Assembly (NCBI RefSeq): GCF_003144245.1
Contig: NW_020289995.1
Span: 1 to 64,000, forward strand
Source of the DNA: Jaminaea rosea
Taxonomy: Eukaryota > Basidiomycota > Exobasidiomycetes > Microstromatales
Length of the DNA: 64,000 nt
Direction: 5' to 3'
Shown here in pieces: positions 10,960 through 22,360 of the stretch. A model generated the notes under the pieces. The model worked only from the letters and a program-made list of their open reading frames with translations, had not been told where the DNA came from and made no database searches. Position 1 is the first letter of the stretch. Every line of letters begins with the position of its first letter. Position numbers and translations under genes: made by a program.

Positions 10960-12366
10960 ACCTCTCCAGATGCAGTGCCCGGAAGCTGTACACTGACGAT
11001 CTTCGAATCGACTTTATCAAGAGAGTGCGCGCCCGATTGCGAACAACAAAATACCGTCCTATTTGACTGCTTCACGTCCACACCACTCCCTTTCTCTATC
11101 GCTTGATGGCGTCAGGCACCTGCCGTCGAGCGACGACAACGATCCCTGTTGACATTGTATCTCTTTCGAGCGGCCGACGGCGGCGCTCACCATAAGAGTA
11201 GATGCCCCGCCGGACGGGGTCTCAAAAGTTCGCCCTTCGACTGAGCTTGGGTCTTCGGTGCAATCAGCTCGGGACAGTGACGCAAGAGTGTTGGCAGTCG
11301 CCCATGCGGGACTGCAGCCGCTGACAAGCAGCTGGGTTTGCCCTACACATGAAAAGGCTCGAGATGGCGTAGGCCGAAAAGTCAGCGTCATCAGGTATCA
11401 AGTCGTATGCGTTTTCCTTTACCCGGCGAGCGTTTCGCAATTTCGGCGACAGATCACGGTCTGTTGACGGCAGGTTGGCCACACAAAGCACAGCGGGCTT
11501 GATTCTGCTCCCGCAGGGTGGCGGCCCGGGAAGGCAAAGTGGTTGAGCGTTCTGCGGGCTCTGCGAGCGCAACTACTGCGATTGCAGTCAGTGCCAGCAA
11601 GAATCCACGGATACGGTCTGCTCGAGATAAAGGGAGCTCATGATACCAAGCGGATGCTGGACATGCCCGCGCCTGTGGCAGGACTTTGAGCGCGAAAGTA
11701 ACGTGACGGCCTGCTCCTGCACTTCGACTAGCTGTTGAGGACGATATGACAGCGCTGGCGGCTCCACACGGCATGCACCTGGCCTACTACAGCCTTCCAC
11801 CGCCTGAGTGGATTTACGCGAGGCCGTCTCCGGCTCGTAGCCCTCTGCCAGCTTTTGTCGTATGTCACACGCCGGTGTTCGGCTCAGTCGTGATTGCAAT
11901 GCCGGCCATGGTCGCTGAGACTTCGCTGATGACCTTAGGCGACTTCTTTGTTGAGGGTGGCCTCCAACTCGCTCAGCAACGATGACGTACTGTACCTGGT
12001 CCCCGACTTCTCTTGCACAGGCAACAGACCCTCTCCGCAGCGCTCGACTGAGCAACAGAGGCTTGACGACGCCGATGATGGCCAGGATGAGGGAGATCGC
12101 GAGGTGAGGATGGGCAGGTAAGCCGCGCACGCTGCACGACGCTTTGTCCACGTCCGAATTGGCTTCGACTTGAATTCGAACTTGACCACAACCCACCCTA
12201 CGCTTGCTCTCGCATGACGCCACCTGTGCTGTCCTTGTCGCTCGCGCCGCATATCCGCGAGCCCATCACCTCGCCATCGTACTTTGCTCTCGCGCATCGC
12301 TTGATAGGCCGAGCCCGTCGTTCATTCATCTCCTCTCCTTCCACCGTAAACCGCTGACCGCGCATA
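10960..12366. other. No confident gene
   Basis: Between the kinase and the convergent Myb gene. One minus-strand frame near 12.1 kb has a hydrophobic stretch but no recognisable domain. A short piece (11842-11935) resembles part of the decayed regulator near 41.1 kb. Confidence 0.35.
11842..11935. repeat. Short diverged sequence shared with 41.1 kb
   Basis: About 95 bp here aligns in the same orientation with 41109-41190 at roughly 75-80% identity with small gaps, for example around the shared string ATTGCAATGCC. The 41-kb sequence lies within the decayed Zn2Cys6-gene copy, so this may be a further fragment of that family. Confidence 0.5.
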
Positions 12367-14399
12367 TCATAATACAAAGACGCCGCCAAAGATATTTTGC
12401 TTCTGTCCGTGATTTGTATGCGGATTAGCCGCCTCTCCCGACTTCAAGAGGCCCCGGAACGCAGCGGGGGCCGCAATGGCGTCAAGGGCCAAGTCACCAG
12501 CGTTTGCACCCGACGACATCGACGACCTGCGCGTGCCGTCGCACGACGACGACTCGAGACCGCTCGACGCCCAGCTGCTCGCCTCGTGCTGTGGCAAGGT
12601 CGAAGGAGCCATGCCATCAAGCAACGATGATTGCGACCAGGGTGACGGTCTGCTTGTCGCCTTTTCCAGAGGAGGAAGAGGAGCAGGGGCAGGGGGGAAA
12701 AGCGGCAGAGAGAGAGTCTTTGTGACGGGAGCAGCGGGCAGACTGCTCGCTACAAAGGATTGGTAAAAGTCGTCGAGCTCGTTGTCCGGAAACGCTTCTG
12801 GAGGCGCGCCGGGCCAAGCAACAGAGGTGAGAGCGTCTAACGAGGCAGGCACCGACGCTGAAAATGGTGACACTGCGGTGCTGAGTCTTGAAGAGGAGGG
12901 CGGCAGGGGTAAGGCGCCACTGCTCGCTGCCGGCGCAAGGCTCTCTGAGTCGAGGGTGCCTGAGGCTACTGTCGAGGACCAGGGCCGCGGTGATGGCTGC
13001 ATGGCCGCGGTCGTCGTGGCCAACTGTGCAGGGCTGCTGCTACCTTCGGCACTTCGTTTCTCGCGGCCCGATGGAGCAGCGCCTGCGGTGCTGAACAGCG
13101 GCAGCGACTGCCACGCATTGCGCGTACCGCTGCTGACCTCGTAGCTGGCCGCTCGCACGCCCGCGCTAGAATGCAAGCCACCCCGAACATCATAGCCAGC
13201 CGCCGACAGCCCGTCTACCTGGCTGCCCGAAGCGCTGCACGTCGAATTCGCCCGCGACCGTTTGTTGGACGCCGAGCTCTTGCGAGCAAAAAATGACGAG
13301 TGGCTACTTGCAAGATTGTCGTCGTCGCTCGCCCCGCTGCTGCGGCTCGACGAGACCGTGGATGAAAAGGACGCTACCTTGGCGTGATGCATGTTTTGGC
13401 GCACCGATTTGAGGCGGAAGATGGAGGATGGGACGGCCGCAGACGCCGTTACGCCTTCGCTTGAACAACATCCAGCCTTGAACTGCTTGATGAGGTTGTA
13501 GCGGTTGCGCACCTGCAAACCCGTCCGAGAGCCGTGCTGCTTGGCAATCTCGTTCCACGAGCAGTCCAAGCGGATGTGCGACGCGTCTGACGGCGCGGGC
13601 GGCAGCGCAATGCAACCAGCCGCGCTGAAGCTCCGACCTTTGAGCTGCTCGCCAGCAACGTCAAAGCATCGGTGTGCATCGATGAGCCGCAGGAGTCGCC
13701 TGTCCTCGTCATGCGACCACTCGCAGCGATTAAGCGCCGGATTGAGGACTTCGCGCCAACGCTTGCTAGCTTGATCGCCCGAACGCGTCCCGATGGCACG
13801 CGCAATGGCTGCCCACTTGATTTTGCGCAGATCACAGTTGCGCTGATTGGCGTACTCGGACATGGCTTTGAGAAGTTGTCGGTCCTGCAATGCAGGGGCA
13901 AGCGCGCCCAGGTGAAAATATTGGAAGATCAGCCACGGCGCGCGGGTGCGGGGCACGCCGAGCGCCACGCCCACTCACCTCATCCTCTGTCCAGGCTCCC
14001 TTGCGCAGATTCACATCGAGAGAATAAACAAGACGCTTGCGACAGTCCTTGGCCGTTCGGCCAGGCAGGCGGCTGGCCACCATGGCCCAGCTGATATGCG
14101 CAATCGTCTCTGGGTCCGCCGACGCGGCATCATCGGCGGTGTTCGCAATGCCGGCGGCTTCCTTGGCTGCGCGGCGCGATGCGTGACGGGTCAGCTTATG
14201 TAGTAGGTGTCGCTCGTCTCACCCGTTACAGCTCACCAGCACGAAGCGCCTCGAAGAGGACTTGATCTTCCTGCGCAGACCATGCTCGACGACGACGTTG
14301 GCCAGTTTCAGAGTCACGGGCGCGAGGCATCGAGGAGAAGGATGCGGCCGGCGAGGAAGAGGCTGCGGGAGCAGCGAGAGCGGCGAAAGTGGCCGCCAT
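12367..14399 (-). CDS. R1R2R3 Myb-type transcription factor
   Basis: Three exons on the minus strand, 14237-14399, 13979-14166 and 12367-13884, join in frame to 622 residues. Three Myb/SANT repeats follow one another: one starting RRRRAWSAQEDQ (about residue 36) and ending LPGRTAKDCRKRLV; one starting KGAWTEDEDRQL and ending SGDQASKRWREVL; and one starting CEWSHDEDRRLL and ending RTGLQVRNRYNLI. The spaced Trp residues and the helix-turn-helix ends fit DNA-binding Myb domains. Repeat 3 carries an insertion of about 30 residues. The rest is a long Ser/Ala/Pro-rich region, likely activating or disordered. The frame is open upstream of 14399 but has no ATG there. Fungal relatives include Bas1-like and developmental Myb proteins; the exact role is unknown. 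Confidence 0.85.
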
Positions 14400-16030
14400 A
14401 CTGGGGCGAACTTCGTTGCGAGGAGGAGGACGAAGAGTCTTTGGGGAGACGCCGACTGCTGATGAGAGGGTGCCGAGGAGTGGATCTGAGGGTCGGTGGT
14501 CAACGACCTTTCGACTTGATAGGTAGTGGAAGCCGACGTCTGCAAGGCCCCTACGCACGTTGGTGTCTACCTGCCCCTGCCGCTCGGAGATGCGGCAACG
14601 CAACGATGACTTGGAGACAATCGCTCACTCAGTAATGCGACGTTGCTGTGATCGGCGGCGCAGCAACGCAATAGTATCCAGATGGGGTCGGTGGGAAAGG
14701 AGGTCTGGTGAGATGTGTGGACCTCAGGTGAGCCACAAAAGTACCCGGGGGGGCGAGGGACTGCGCCCGGTGCGAGCGCGTCAGCGCTCGCGAGCATGTC
14801 CTGCACCACCCTCGACGGTGTGTCGGCGCCTTCGAGAAAGCTCCGATGGCTCATTGCCAAACGACGCTGGGAACGCACGCCTATGGCGTACGCCGCTCAG
14901 GTGCCTGAGTCTATCTCGGCGTTAGCGGCGGTCGGTTGCCCCGATCGACCTTTCGTCCTGTCCTCCTCTCAGGAAACGCCGCTCCGTTAAGTTGAACTAG
15001 CTAGACCGGAATTCCATGCATCTCGCTTGCCTCCATCGCGGGCTGTCGCTTGCACCTGCTATTGCGACGCAAGCGAAGGATCCTCTGCGGACTGGCAGGG
15101 CTCCTCAAGCCTGCAACGAAGCGTACCGCGCCTGGCCGGCCGCGCCGCTAAAATATTCTCGTGGGCCTGCGCCTTCCCCGGCGCCAGCGCGGAGAAGCCT
15201 TCGTCACTGACGGCCACCGAGGAACAGGAGCGGGCTTTCCCTGAAACCCATCAGCGCAGCGGGCAATGGTGCAAACAAAATGGCGCGGATGCCGCCGCCC
15301 GAGATTGCAGTCGAACGTGTCCTGGGCGTGCTCTACTCACCTCCGCGCGAGGCAATTGAGCGATGCCCTTGTGGGCAGCCGCCGCGCCCTCGCCACTCGT
15401 GGGAACGTATTGCTCTTTGGCACGCCGACACTTCGGTCCGCCGACCTTGCGCCACAAGTCCGCGGCTGAAGTGGAAGGGTCAAATGAGCTAGTGAGCGAG
15501 CTGCCATCTCCCAGGATCGTCGGCGGTGGAAACGCTAGTACATGCATGCGCGCACGCCACCATGTAGCACACTATCCTGAAGACCTGGTGTGGCCGGCGG
15601 GCGACTCATGGCTCAAGCCGCTCCATTGTTCGGTCTAAAGTCTTCTGAATGTGCTCGAGCCACCGCCGTTGACGAGACGATGCTATATCAATACAGGCCG
15701 ATGCCGTTGTGCGAGAAACAGGAGAAATCGAGAGAGTGCATGGCGCTTCTGATACCATCATACTGGCCGGTCTCACAATTGCTGCCGACATTCTGAATCT
15801 GGTTTCTGGGAATTCAGGTCCTGCTCGACGTGAGCGAAGCAAGCCTCTGAGACAGATCGGCGATTTGCTCTGTATAAAATGATTGTACCGTCTGCCGCGA
15901 AGACATCATTTGCGCTTGGGTCTCGTCTCGACGAGCATTTCTTCAACAGCTCGGTCAAGGTCGTCTCATGGTCTTCCCCTGATTCTCACCATAGCGTTGA
16001 CGACGTGCAAGAGCGGCGCGTCGCAGACGA
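14400..16030. other. No confident gene
   Basis: Promoter side of the Myb gene and further sequence with short frames only. A minus-strand reading near 15251-15547 and plus-strand stretches near 15.6-16.0 kb look weakly protein-like. The latter may be the worn 5' part of the epimerase fragment that follows, but I could not align them to the intact gene. Confidence 0.35.
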
Positions 16031-16048
16031 CATCAAGGATGTGTCCTA

Positions 16049-16417
16049 GTGAAGCGACTGTCGCTTCCGACCGTATCTAGAAGGGGGAGCGGGGGGAGCG
16101 GGGGGAGCGGGGGGAGCGGGGGGAGCGTGGGGGAAAGGAGGCAAAAATGCGCGCTGCTGCCCAATGCGACGGCGCCTTCGCTACTCGTTCCCGACTTCGA
16201 TCCTGTGCAAAAGGGCGGGCGCATCGAGGACGACACTCGCGGCAAGGACGAACAGGAGATCAAGACGTCGAATGGGCCCTTCTGTACGAATAGCAGATGT
16301 GCATTCAGGGGCAAGAAGCAACTCGGCTGGGAGGCCGAACGGACGTTAGACTTTGCTGCAGCGAGAGAGGATGCCAAAGAGACTGCCAGGGTGATCGTAC
16401 AGCGTTCAATTGTCTAG
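16049..16417 (+). pseudogene. C-terminal fragment of an epimerase-like gene
   Basis: The last ~80 residues match the end of the intact epimerase-like protein at 56406-57485: VPDFDPVQKG versus VPDFDATQKG, RIEDDTRG versus RIEDDARS, then LGWEAERTLDFAAAREDAKE versus FGWIAKRTFDLAAAREDAKE. The nucleotide-binding N-terminus with the GxxGxxG motif is absent. In its place the frame enters a GC-rich minisatellite encoding Gly-Gly-Ser. The fragment is most likely a dead duplicate. Confidence 0.75.
16083..16126. repeat. Five-copy 9-bp minisatellite (GGGGGGAGC)
   Basis: Nearly perfect tandem copies of a 9-bp unit, which keeps the frame and encodes a (GGS)n run at the head of the epimerase fragment. It sits where homology to the intact gene begins, so it may mark the truncation junction. 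Confidence 0.9.
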
Positions 16418-16479
16418 ACGTCTCCGAGTCGACATGTCTAGACAGTAAAAGGTGCTTACGGCAGCGTGTGTCTCAATCA

Positions 16480-17126
16480 CTAATCGACTGATGTAGCTGA
16501 GGATCGGTCGAGCTGCCAGTCGCGGGGTCCATGAGATCTTCTACGTATGACGACATGTCGGGGTCTGCACTTGTGGTGTTGAGATTTGGGCAGGTGGATT
16601 CGATCGAGGCCATTGACGTCCCTGTGCCTCCCACGCAGGAGCCATCTGCCTGACAAGAGACACATTGCTTCGTGATGGATTTGCCAGTCGGCTTCTAACT
16701 GACGTAGCCGCTGCTTGCGGGAACCATAATGGCGCTTCCATCGTTTGCCCATGCGACTGCGTTCGTCTCTGAGCTGTTGGCAAGCGTGCGGCGGGCAGGC
16801 CGATGTGTCGGATATTGTTGTTTCCACTGGACATTGAGAGAGATGCGATCGCCGGAAAGTCAGCAAAGATGGCCGAGGTCAGCGTGCGGAAGCTCTCTTG
16901 CCCACTTCTTCAATCCACAAGGGTGCTTGGGGTACGACTCGCGATCGGCGGAGTCAGGATCGGCCTTCCATTCAGCGCAGCGAGTAATGTTGAAAGGCCT
17001 ACTGTAAGTCCTTGTAAGAATGATTTGTAACTTGCCTTCAAACAGAGAGCTGTGTTTTCGAACTTTCTTCACTGTCAGGCGAAGAAGGTCAAGGACGTGC
17101 GAGCGAGTGCGCCACGCGTTGTGCAA
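16480..17126 (-). pseudogene. Decayed paralogue of the 26.5-28.8 kb membrane protein
   Basis: Two minus-strand segments match exons 2-3 of the intact gene. SRPFNITRCAEWKADPDSAD matches SRPFNDTRCAEWKADPENAD, and farther on QCVSCQADGSCVGGTGTS matches QCITCKADGSCVGATGTS, followed by CPNLNTTS versus CPTLNTTS. The matching pieces lie in more than one frame, with a stop in the middle (after a VPASSGYVS-like reading), and the N- and C-terminal membrane segments are missing. This is a broken, partial copy. It lies tail-to-tail with the epimerase fragment. Confidence 0.78.
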
Positions 17127-17556
17127 GTGGAGACGTGAAGAGAGACGGCGGAGCTGCCCGCGCTGTTGATGGTGCTCTCATGGAATCATCTGCTCCGCTG
17201 CAGGCGCGGGACGCAATTACTGAGCAGCCGCCGGGCCCAGAACCGCTCTGCGCCACCTCCTGTTGCCAAGTGAGACAGGCGCGGGGAGTGAAGGAGAGGG
17301 GTGCGGGATTACGATCACGGCTCAGTCTCGACATACCCATAAATTGCGATTTCAGCGTTGCGGGACGCCTGTTCCGACACGAAGCGCAGTGTGACTTCGA
17401 GAAAATCCATCGTCCCGAAAGCCTAGGCAAAGAGGCTGGACCAGCTTTCCATTTCCAAGGTCGTGTCTGAAGGAATCCAGAAGTAACATGTGAACTTCTT
17501 GAGCCAGCGACGTAAACTCTGAGCCCAACGATGTTCATCGTCGCGGCTCCTCCTCC
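17127..17556. other. Intergenic region upstream of the GPI-anchored protein
   Basis: No convincing gene. Presumed promoter of the gene starting at 17632. Confidence 0.4.
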
Positions 17557-17562
17557 ATATAT
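17557..17562 (+). promoter_or_regulatory. TATA-like element of the GPI-anchored protein gene
   Basis: ATATAT lies 75 bp before the ATG at 17632. Supported by position and sequence only. Confidence 0.35.
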
Positions 17563-17631
17563 CATGTGGCTCTGCGGTGCCTCAGACGACCTTACGATCG
17601 ATCAATCAATCCACCTCAATCTTTTCGCACC

Positions 17632-18685
17632 ATGATCCCCCTCCGCCCACTTTTGCTGGCCGCCCTGCTGCTCCAAATCCTGGTCACTCGGGTTGCCGCC
17701 TTTGACTGGCAGCTCATCTCTTCCGACTGCTCTCGATTCCTTTTCCAGATCACCTTGATTGAGCAAGAGGCCACTCAAGGCTCTTACATCTCCATTCAGC
17801 CCGTCGTGGGCGGAGTGAGCGATAGTGAGTGCCATCGAGTGATCCTGGCTCCAGTGAACATGTGCTCAGCCGCTCATTGTCCCCTTGATAGACGAATTCC
17901 GTCTCGACATTGGCCATTACTACCCGCCCTCAAATCTGCAGCATCAATTCTACTACTACCTCAGCAATTCTGCGACCGGCGCCGCCGATGTGATCGTTAC
18001 GATCACCATCATCGGTCCTAGCGGCACCCCCATCATCTATCCCCAAGGAACGGCCGACGATCAGGAAACGGAACGCTTTACCCTCGCTTGCTCGGCATCC
18101 AGCCAGCCCTCAAGGGTCTCGTCGTCTGCGACCTCGACCTTTACGTACAGTACGCCGTCATCTTCGGCTACGGCCGTGCCAGCTGCGACGAGTTCGTCCA
18201 GTGCGCCGACGGCCACGTCCTCGATCAGTGGGTGCACCTAAGTTCGAAATACGAGGCTCGTGTTCGCTGACACTCACTTCAGGCAGCGACTGTCAATTGA
18301 ATTGCGAGTCCCGTTGCCCAGGCGACACGCACAGCGGCTGTCAGTCGGGGGACTCTGATTATTACTCATGTGTGCAACGTCATCAAGCCCAGAAGCAAGT
18401 GAGTTATCTCCTGGCAGCCTCGAGCAACGCGAGCTCGACAGCTGACACGACTTGCTCGCGCTCTCTTGCCAGATCTGTATGGCACCGTGTCTGAGCGGAT
18501 GTCTTCAGGCTGTCGCTTCATCCGCTGCGGCCTCGACCTCCTCCTTTCGCGCAAGCAGCCCGCACAGCGTCATTGTTGTTCCGACCAGAACTTCTGTCAG
18601 TGCCGCTACGTGGGGCCCAACAGCCCCGCCTTTTGCGATTTGGATGACGTTATCGATCGTACTAGGCCTTGTCTCCTATGCGTAG
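17632..18685 (+). CDS. GPI-anchored, Cys- and Ser/Thr-rich surface protein
   Basis: Exons 17632-17824, 17892-18227, 18283-18398 and 18473-18685 join in frame to 285 residues. A signal peptide (LLLAALLLQILVTRVAA, residues about 6-23) is followed by a beta-rich domain (about 24-130), then a Ser/Thr/Ala-rich stalk (SSSATSTFTYSTPSSS) suited to O-mannosylation. Next comes a compact Cys-rich module (SDCQLNCESRCPGDTHSGC, then ICMAPCLSGCLQ; eight or more Cys) and a second Ser/Thr stretch. It ends in a hydrophobic tail (FAIWMTLSIVLGLVSYA) with nothing after it, the layout of a GPI-addition signal. The protein should be exported and tethered to the plasma membrane or wall. The Cys module does not match CFEM spacing that I know. 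Function unknown; adhesion, wall assembly or host contact are guesses. Confidence 0.75.
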
Positions 18686-21000
18686 CTGCGCTCAAACCCT
18701 GCTTGTATCAGCAAGGTGGTTCACGGTCGGAAGTCACGCACGCCCCGGATGCGAATGTCCAATGAGACTGCGGAAAGCTACGACGCATGAAAGCCTGTCA
18801 TTGGAAATAAAGGCGACGCATTGGCTGAATGAAAAGTTGCGTGTGTGTCGACCGGCGCAAGGGATGGAACATACGCGCGCGACGATGGCATTCTCACTCG
18901 AAGCACAGAAGCATCCTCTCGCCAAGCACCAGGCAAGATGGCTCACGCGCTTTGCGAATGCTTGATTCGCGCCAAGGTATCATCGCAGTCCAGTAGCCGT
19001 ATTTGATCACCTCAGAGTCATCCCTTCTCTCTTTGGCCTTTCGAAGCTTGTTCTCTGAAGCTTACAGACCATAGACACCGACCGATTGTGGAACGCCAAA
19101 GTGCGGCGTGCTGAAAAAGAGGGGCATTGCAAGGCCACCAAAGAGACCTGCAACGAGCAGCGTGGACACCCTTCCAAAGAAGATCCATGTCAGCTGCTTC
19201 CTGTTGATGCATCCCGAACTTCATTGGGCGAGCGTGAAGCCGACAATGCCACGGGTAATGCATTGCGTAGCCGGACCGAGCAGACCGAGGCGCGAGGCGA
19301 GAAAGACTGGAACAACGGCAGCAAAATCGGCTGCGTACCATCGCGTCGGCAAAAGTCGCGTAGTTCCGTTACCCAAAGTACGAATGATGCGGAATCTAGA
19401 CGTAATCTATACGTCCAAAAGCCGGAAGCAATGCCAAGACCGAGTACGGCTGACAATCAGAGAGGCGTACCCTGACGCGCGGAGATGACGCTGCTGTTGC
19501 GCCATGTCACGCATTCGGTGAAGGAGCCGAAGGCACTGTTGACGGCGTTTGCGCCGTGCGCTGCGGACACGAGAGCGGATGAGAAAACTTCCGCCGTAGC
19601 TTCCTTCGCCTCTCCATTCTCTTCCTTAGACTAATCCAAGTTGCGACCTTCATCTGTCGTGATTTTTCACTTCAATTTCGGGTTTGTATCAGTGGGGCAA
19701 GCTGACGGAATTGAATGTACATCGAGCCTTAGCAGATATCAAGGCAAGCCGTCACGCACTTTTCAGGTCGCCCATAGAGGCATTACAAGAGCACAGTGAC
19801 GCCCGTATTGAGGCAAAGAATGATGGCAGAGCCAACGAGGAAGAGCATCCATCAAAAGCTGTGCGCAACCCCTCTGATGAGGTCAGCCCAAGGCGGGGGA
19901 GACTTAACCTCCGCTTGCGAGGAGGTCGATGGCGGCGCTCAATCGCAGGTTGAAAAGTCCGTGTCCATCTCGTCAAGGAGAGTAGCGCGTGAGGGCCGAG
20001 TCGAATCACCCTCCGAACACGATGAAGGACACCAGAAGAGACTGAAATCATCTGCTGCGCACGCCACGAGTTGGACTTCATTGTGATCAGTCGAGGCTCT
20101 GAACAATCTACATGTGACCAAAGACTGACTGCTCACGGCGACGCCGCGCCAAAGGGAGGGTTTTCAGCGCTGCGGTGCGTGTCATCATTCTTCTCTATGG
20201 CGCTGCAATGCGTGCTGTCATTCTTTCCCCTGGCTGCTCACTCGGGCATCAGGGTATATGCGGAATGTTGATGCTGCGTGTGACACCTGAGGTGGCGGCG
20301 ATACGACTGAGGCACAGCCGAGGCGACGAGAGGGTTGCGATGCGCAGGCCATCAGGAGTGGTTGTTGAGAAGCGGGGAGAGAGCGCTCGCCCAGACCGCT
20401 CGCGCGCGAATCGAGGGAGGAACCAAGAAAGAGCGAAGCGTGGCGTAATGACGCCCGACTATGTACTGCATTCGCTTTTTACTGTCCTATCTATCACTAC
20501 CAACCTTGACCCTGACAAAACAACGCCTTTGCCCAAGCAATCGCTCTTCTTCGCATTCTCATCATCGAGCACGCTCAAGGCTCAGCCTCGAACTCCACCT
20601 GTCCGAGGCGGCATCGCCAATCAATCGTTATGATCCGCAATCCCAATCATCGCGCTGGTCGGCTCGCCATCGGACTTTTCTCCCGGACACCCAACCACGA
20701 CCTCGTTCCGCCCACAATCGCAGCAATATCGTAGCGCCCGCCCGCGCAGCCACCGTTCTTTGGCACTCTTCTACTTTCGCACACATCTCTTTGTACCACT
20801 CGAGCAATCACAGTTTGGCAATCTCTGTGTCCCAATTGCTCGCCCTCGCACCCTTTGTGCCACTCGAGCGAGCAATCGCTTCTGTGTTGACGCATCGAAG
20901 TAGAGTGAAAATGTCAACAGATTTTGTTGCAGTCTCTTCTCTCCTCACCGCATGACGCTTCACTAAGCACCCCTATCCACAATCTCACCCGGTAGCATAC
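18686..21000. other. No confident gene
   Basis: Short frames on both strands, none with a recognisable domain or signal peptide. Around 20.5-20.9 kb the plus strand is rich in pyrimidine tracts and CAATC strings, as in fungal promoters, which would suit a gene starting near 21.0 kb. Confidence 0.35.
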
Positions 21001-22360
21001 CACCATGACAAGCAGGTCTGCAAGAGAGGCTCGCTGTCCATCGTCGCTCCTCCACGCATTGTGCCGGCCGCGGGAGGTCCGCGCACGTCGCCCCAGCCAC
21101 GCGCGCCCGGGATCAATGGGTAAAAGACCCGACAAGGGCGCCGTACATGCACCTCAATCAAGTCGGCATCCTTCTTACCGCTCACTACTAGCCGGAGCAT
21201 CGATACGCTCTTCGAAGCTTGCTTCGCGATGCCCCAGGCAGGTGATATGAGTCCGTCGACTCGTCTCCTAAAGGCGTTATGCCCAGGCAGACGGTGGCGA
21301 AATGAAGCGCACAGCACAACAAGGAATGCGAGGATCTGCTCTTATAGACGCAGGAGGACGACGAGGAAGGCTTTGCTCGGCAGGCCGAGAAGCAGCTCAA
21401 CCTCTACAAGGCCATGCTCATGGATCAATTGGCTTTTGTGAAGTGCGGGGCAAACGGCTCGACAAAACACGAGCTCTTCAGCTGGTCCCAGCAAAAGGCT
21501 ACCACCCTTCAGCCGCCCATCAACAACGGCCGCAACCTGTACAACTCTGGTGCCCGCCGCTGCCGCACGAAGCCGGACCAGGAGAAATTTGCGGTGCGCA
21601 TGGCGCTCGCCTGTCACAAGCGCATCGCACCAGCCTTCTTCCGCTGCGTGACCGGTGTGCCCAAGCAGAAAGGCTATGCGAGGGCCAATCTGTTCGAGAG
21701 CGCCTGGTCCCATGATGCCAAACATCAATGGGGCAATGTGTTGTCGGTTTCGGCCACATCGAGGGCGTCATTGCGTGGCAGCTGCAGCAGCAAGCCACAT
21801 TAATGATCGGCGAGATACCTTCCCCGGTCTCGTGGACAAAATCTACTTTGTCGATGCCCTCAACCCTGTCTCTGGCTCGCGAGACCTCGGTCTCTACGGC
21901 AGCGTCGGCGGATCCCATAGCGTCATGCCACATACTGCCTTGTGCGACTGAAGATGCGATGGACAAGTTCGGGGAGAGGGTGAAGAAGAGCATCTTGCGT
22001 GGCCAGGTCGGGGACAATGCCCTCTTTATCGGGTGGAACCAGGAATGGCCTCATCTCGAGGCGAGGCTGAATTTCGGCATCGGAGACGGACCAATGCGTC
22101 TGCAGTCACGCTATTGAAGGATGGCGGCGAGCGCTATGCTTCACAGCCGAAGGCGGCACACCCGAAGATGTCGTACCTCCTGCATCACTCTGGCTTTGTC
22201 CTGGTCCGCGGCCACTCATCGAGCTGGACATCGAGGCGGGACAATCCTCGCGCGGCTATACAACGCGGCTGCACAGCAGATCACCACCCGCATACCCACG
22301 CCATCCTACCTGCGCCCGTATAAGTTGGCGCATGGCTGCCGCATACCTCCTTAAACGCAA
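21001..22360 (+). other. Unidentified, probably decayed coding sequence
   Basis: Plus-strand stretches read like protein but sit in different frames. One near 21.35-21.75 kb reads EEGFARQAEKQLNLYKAMLM and continues through FAVRMALACHKRIAPAFFRC. One near 21.8-21.95 kb reads DTFPGLVDKIYFVDALNPVS. One near 21.96-22.1 kb reads DKFGERVKKSILRGQVGDNA. I found no clean chain of splice sites joining them, so this is either a gene with frameshifts or one with introns I could not place. No family recognised. Confidence 0.35.
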
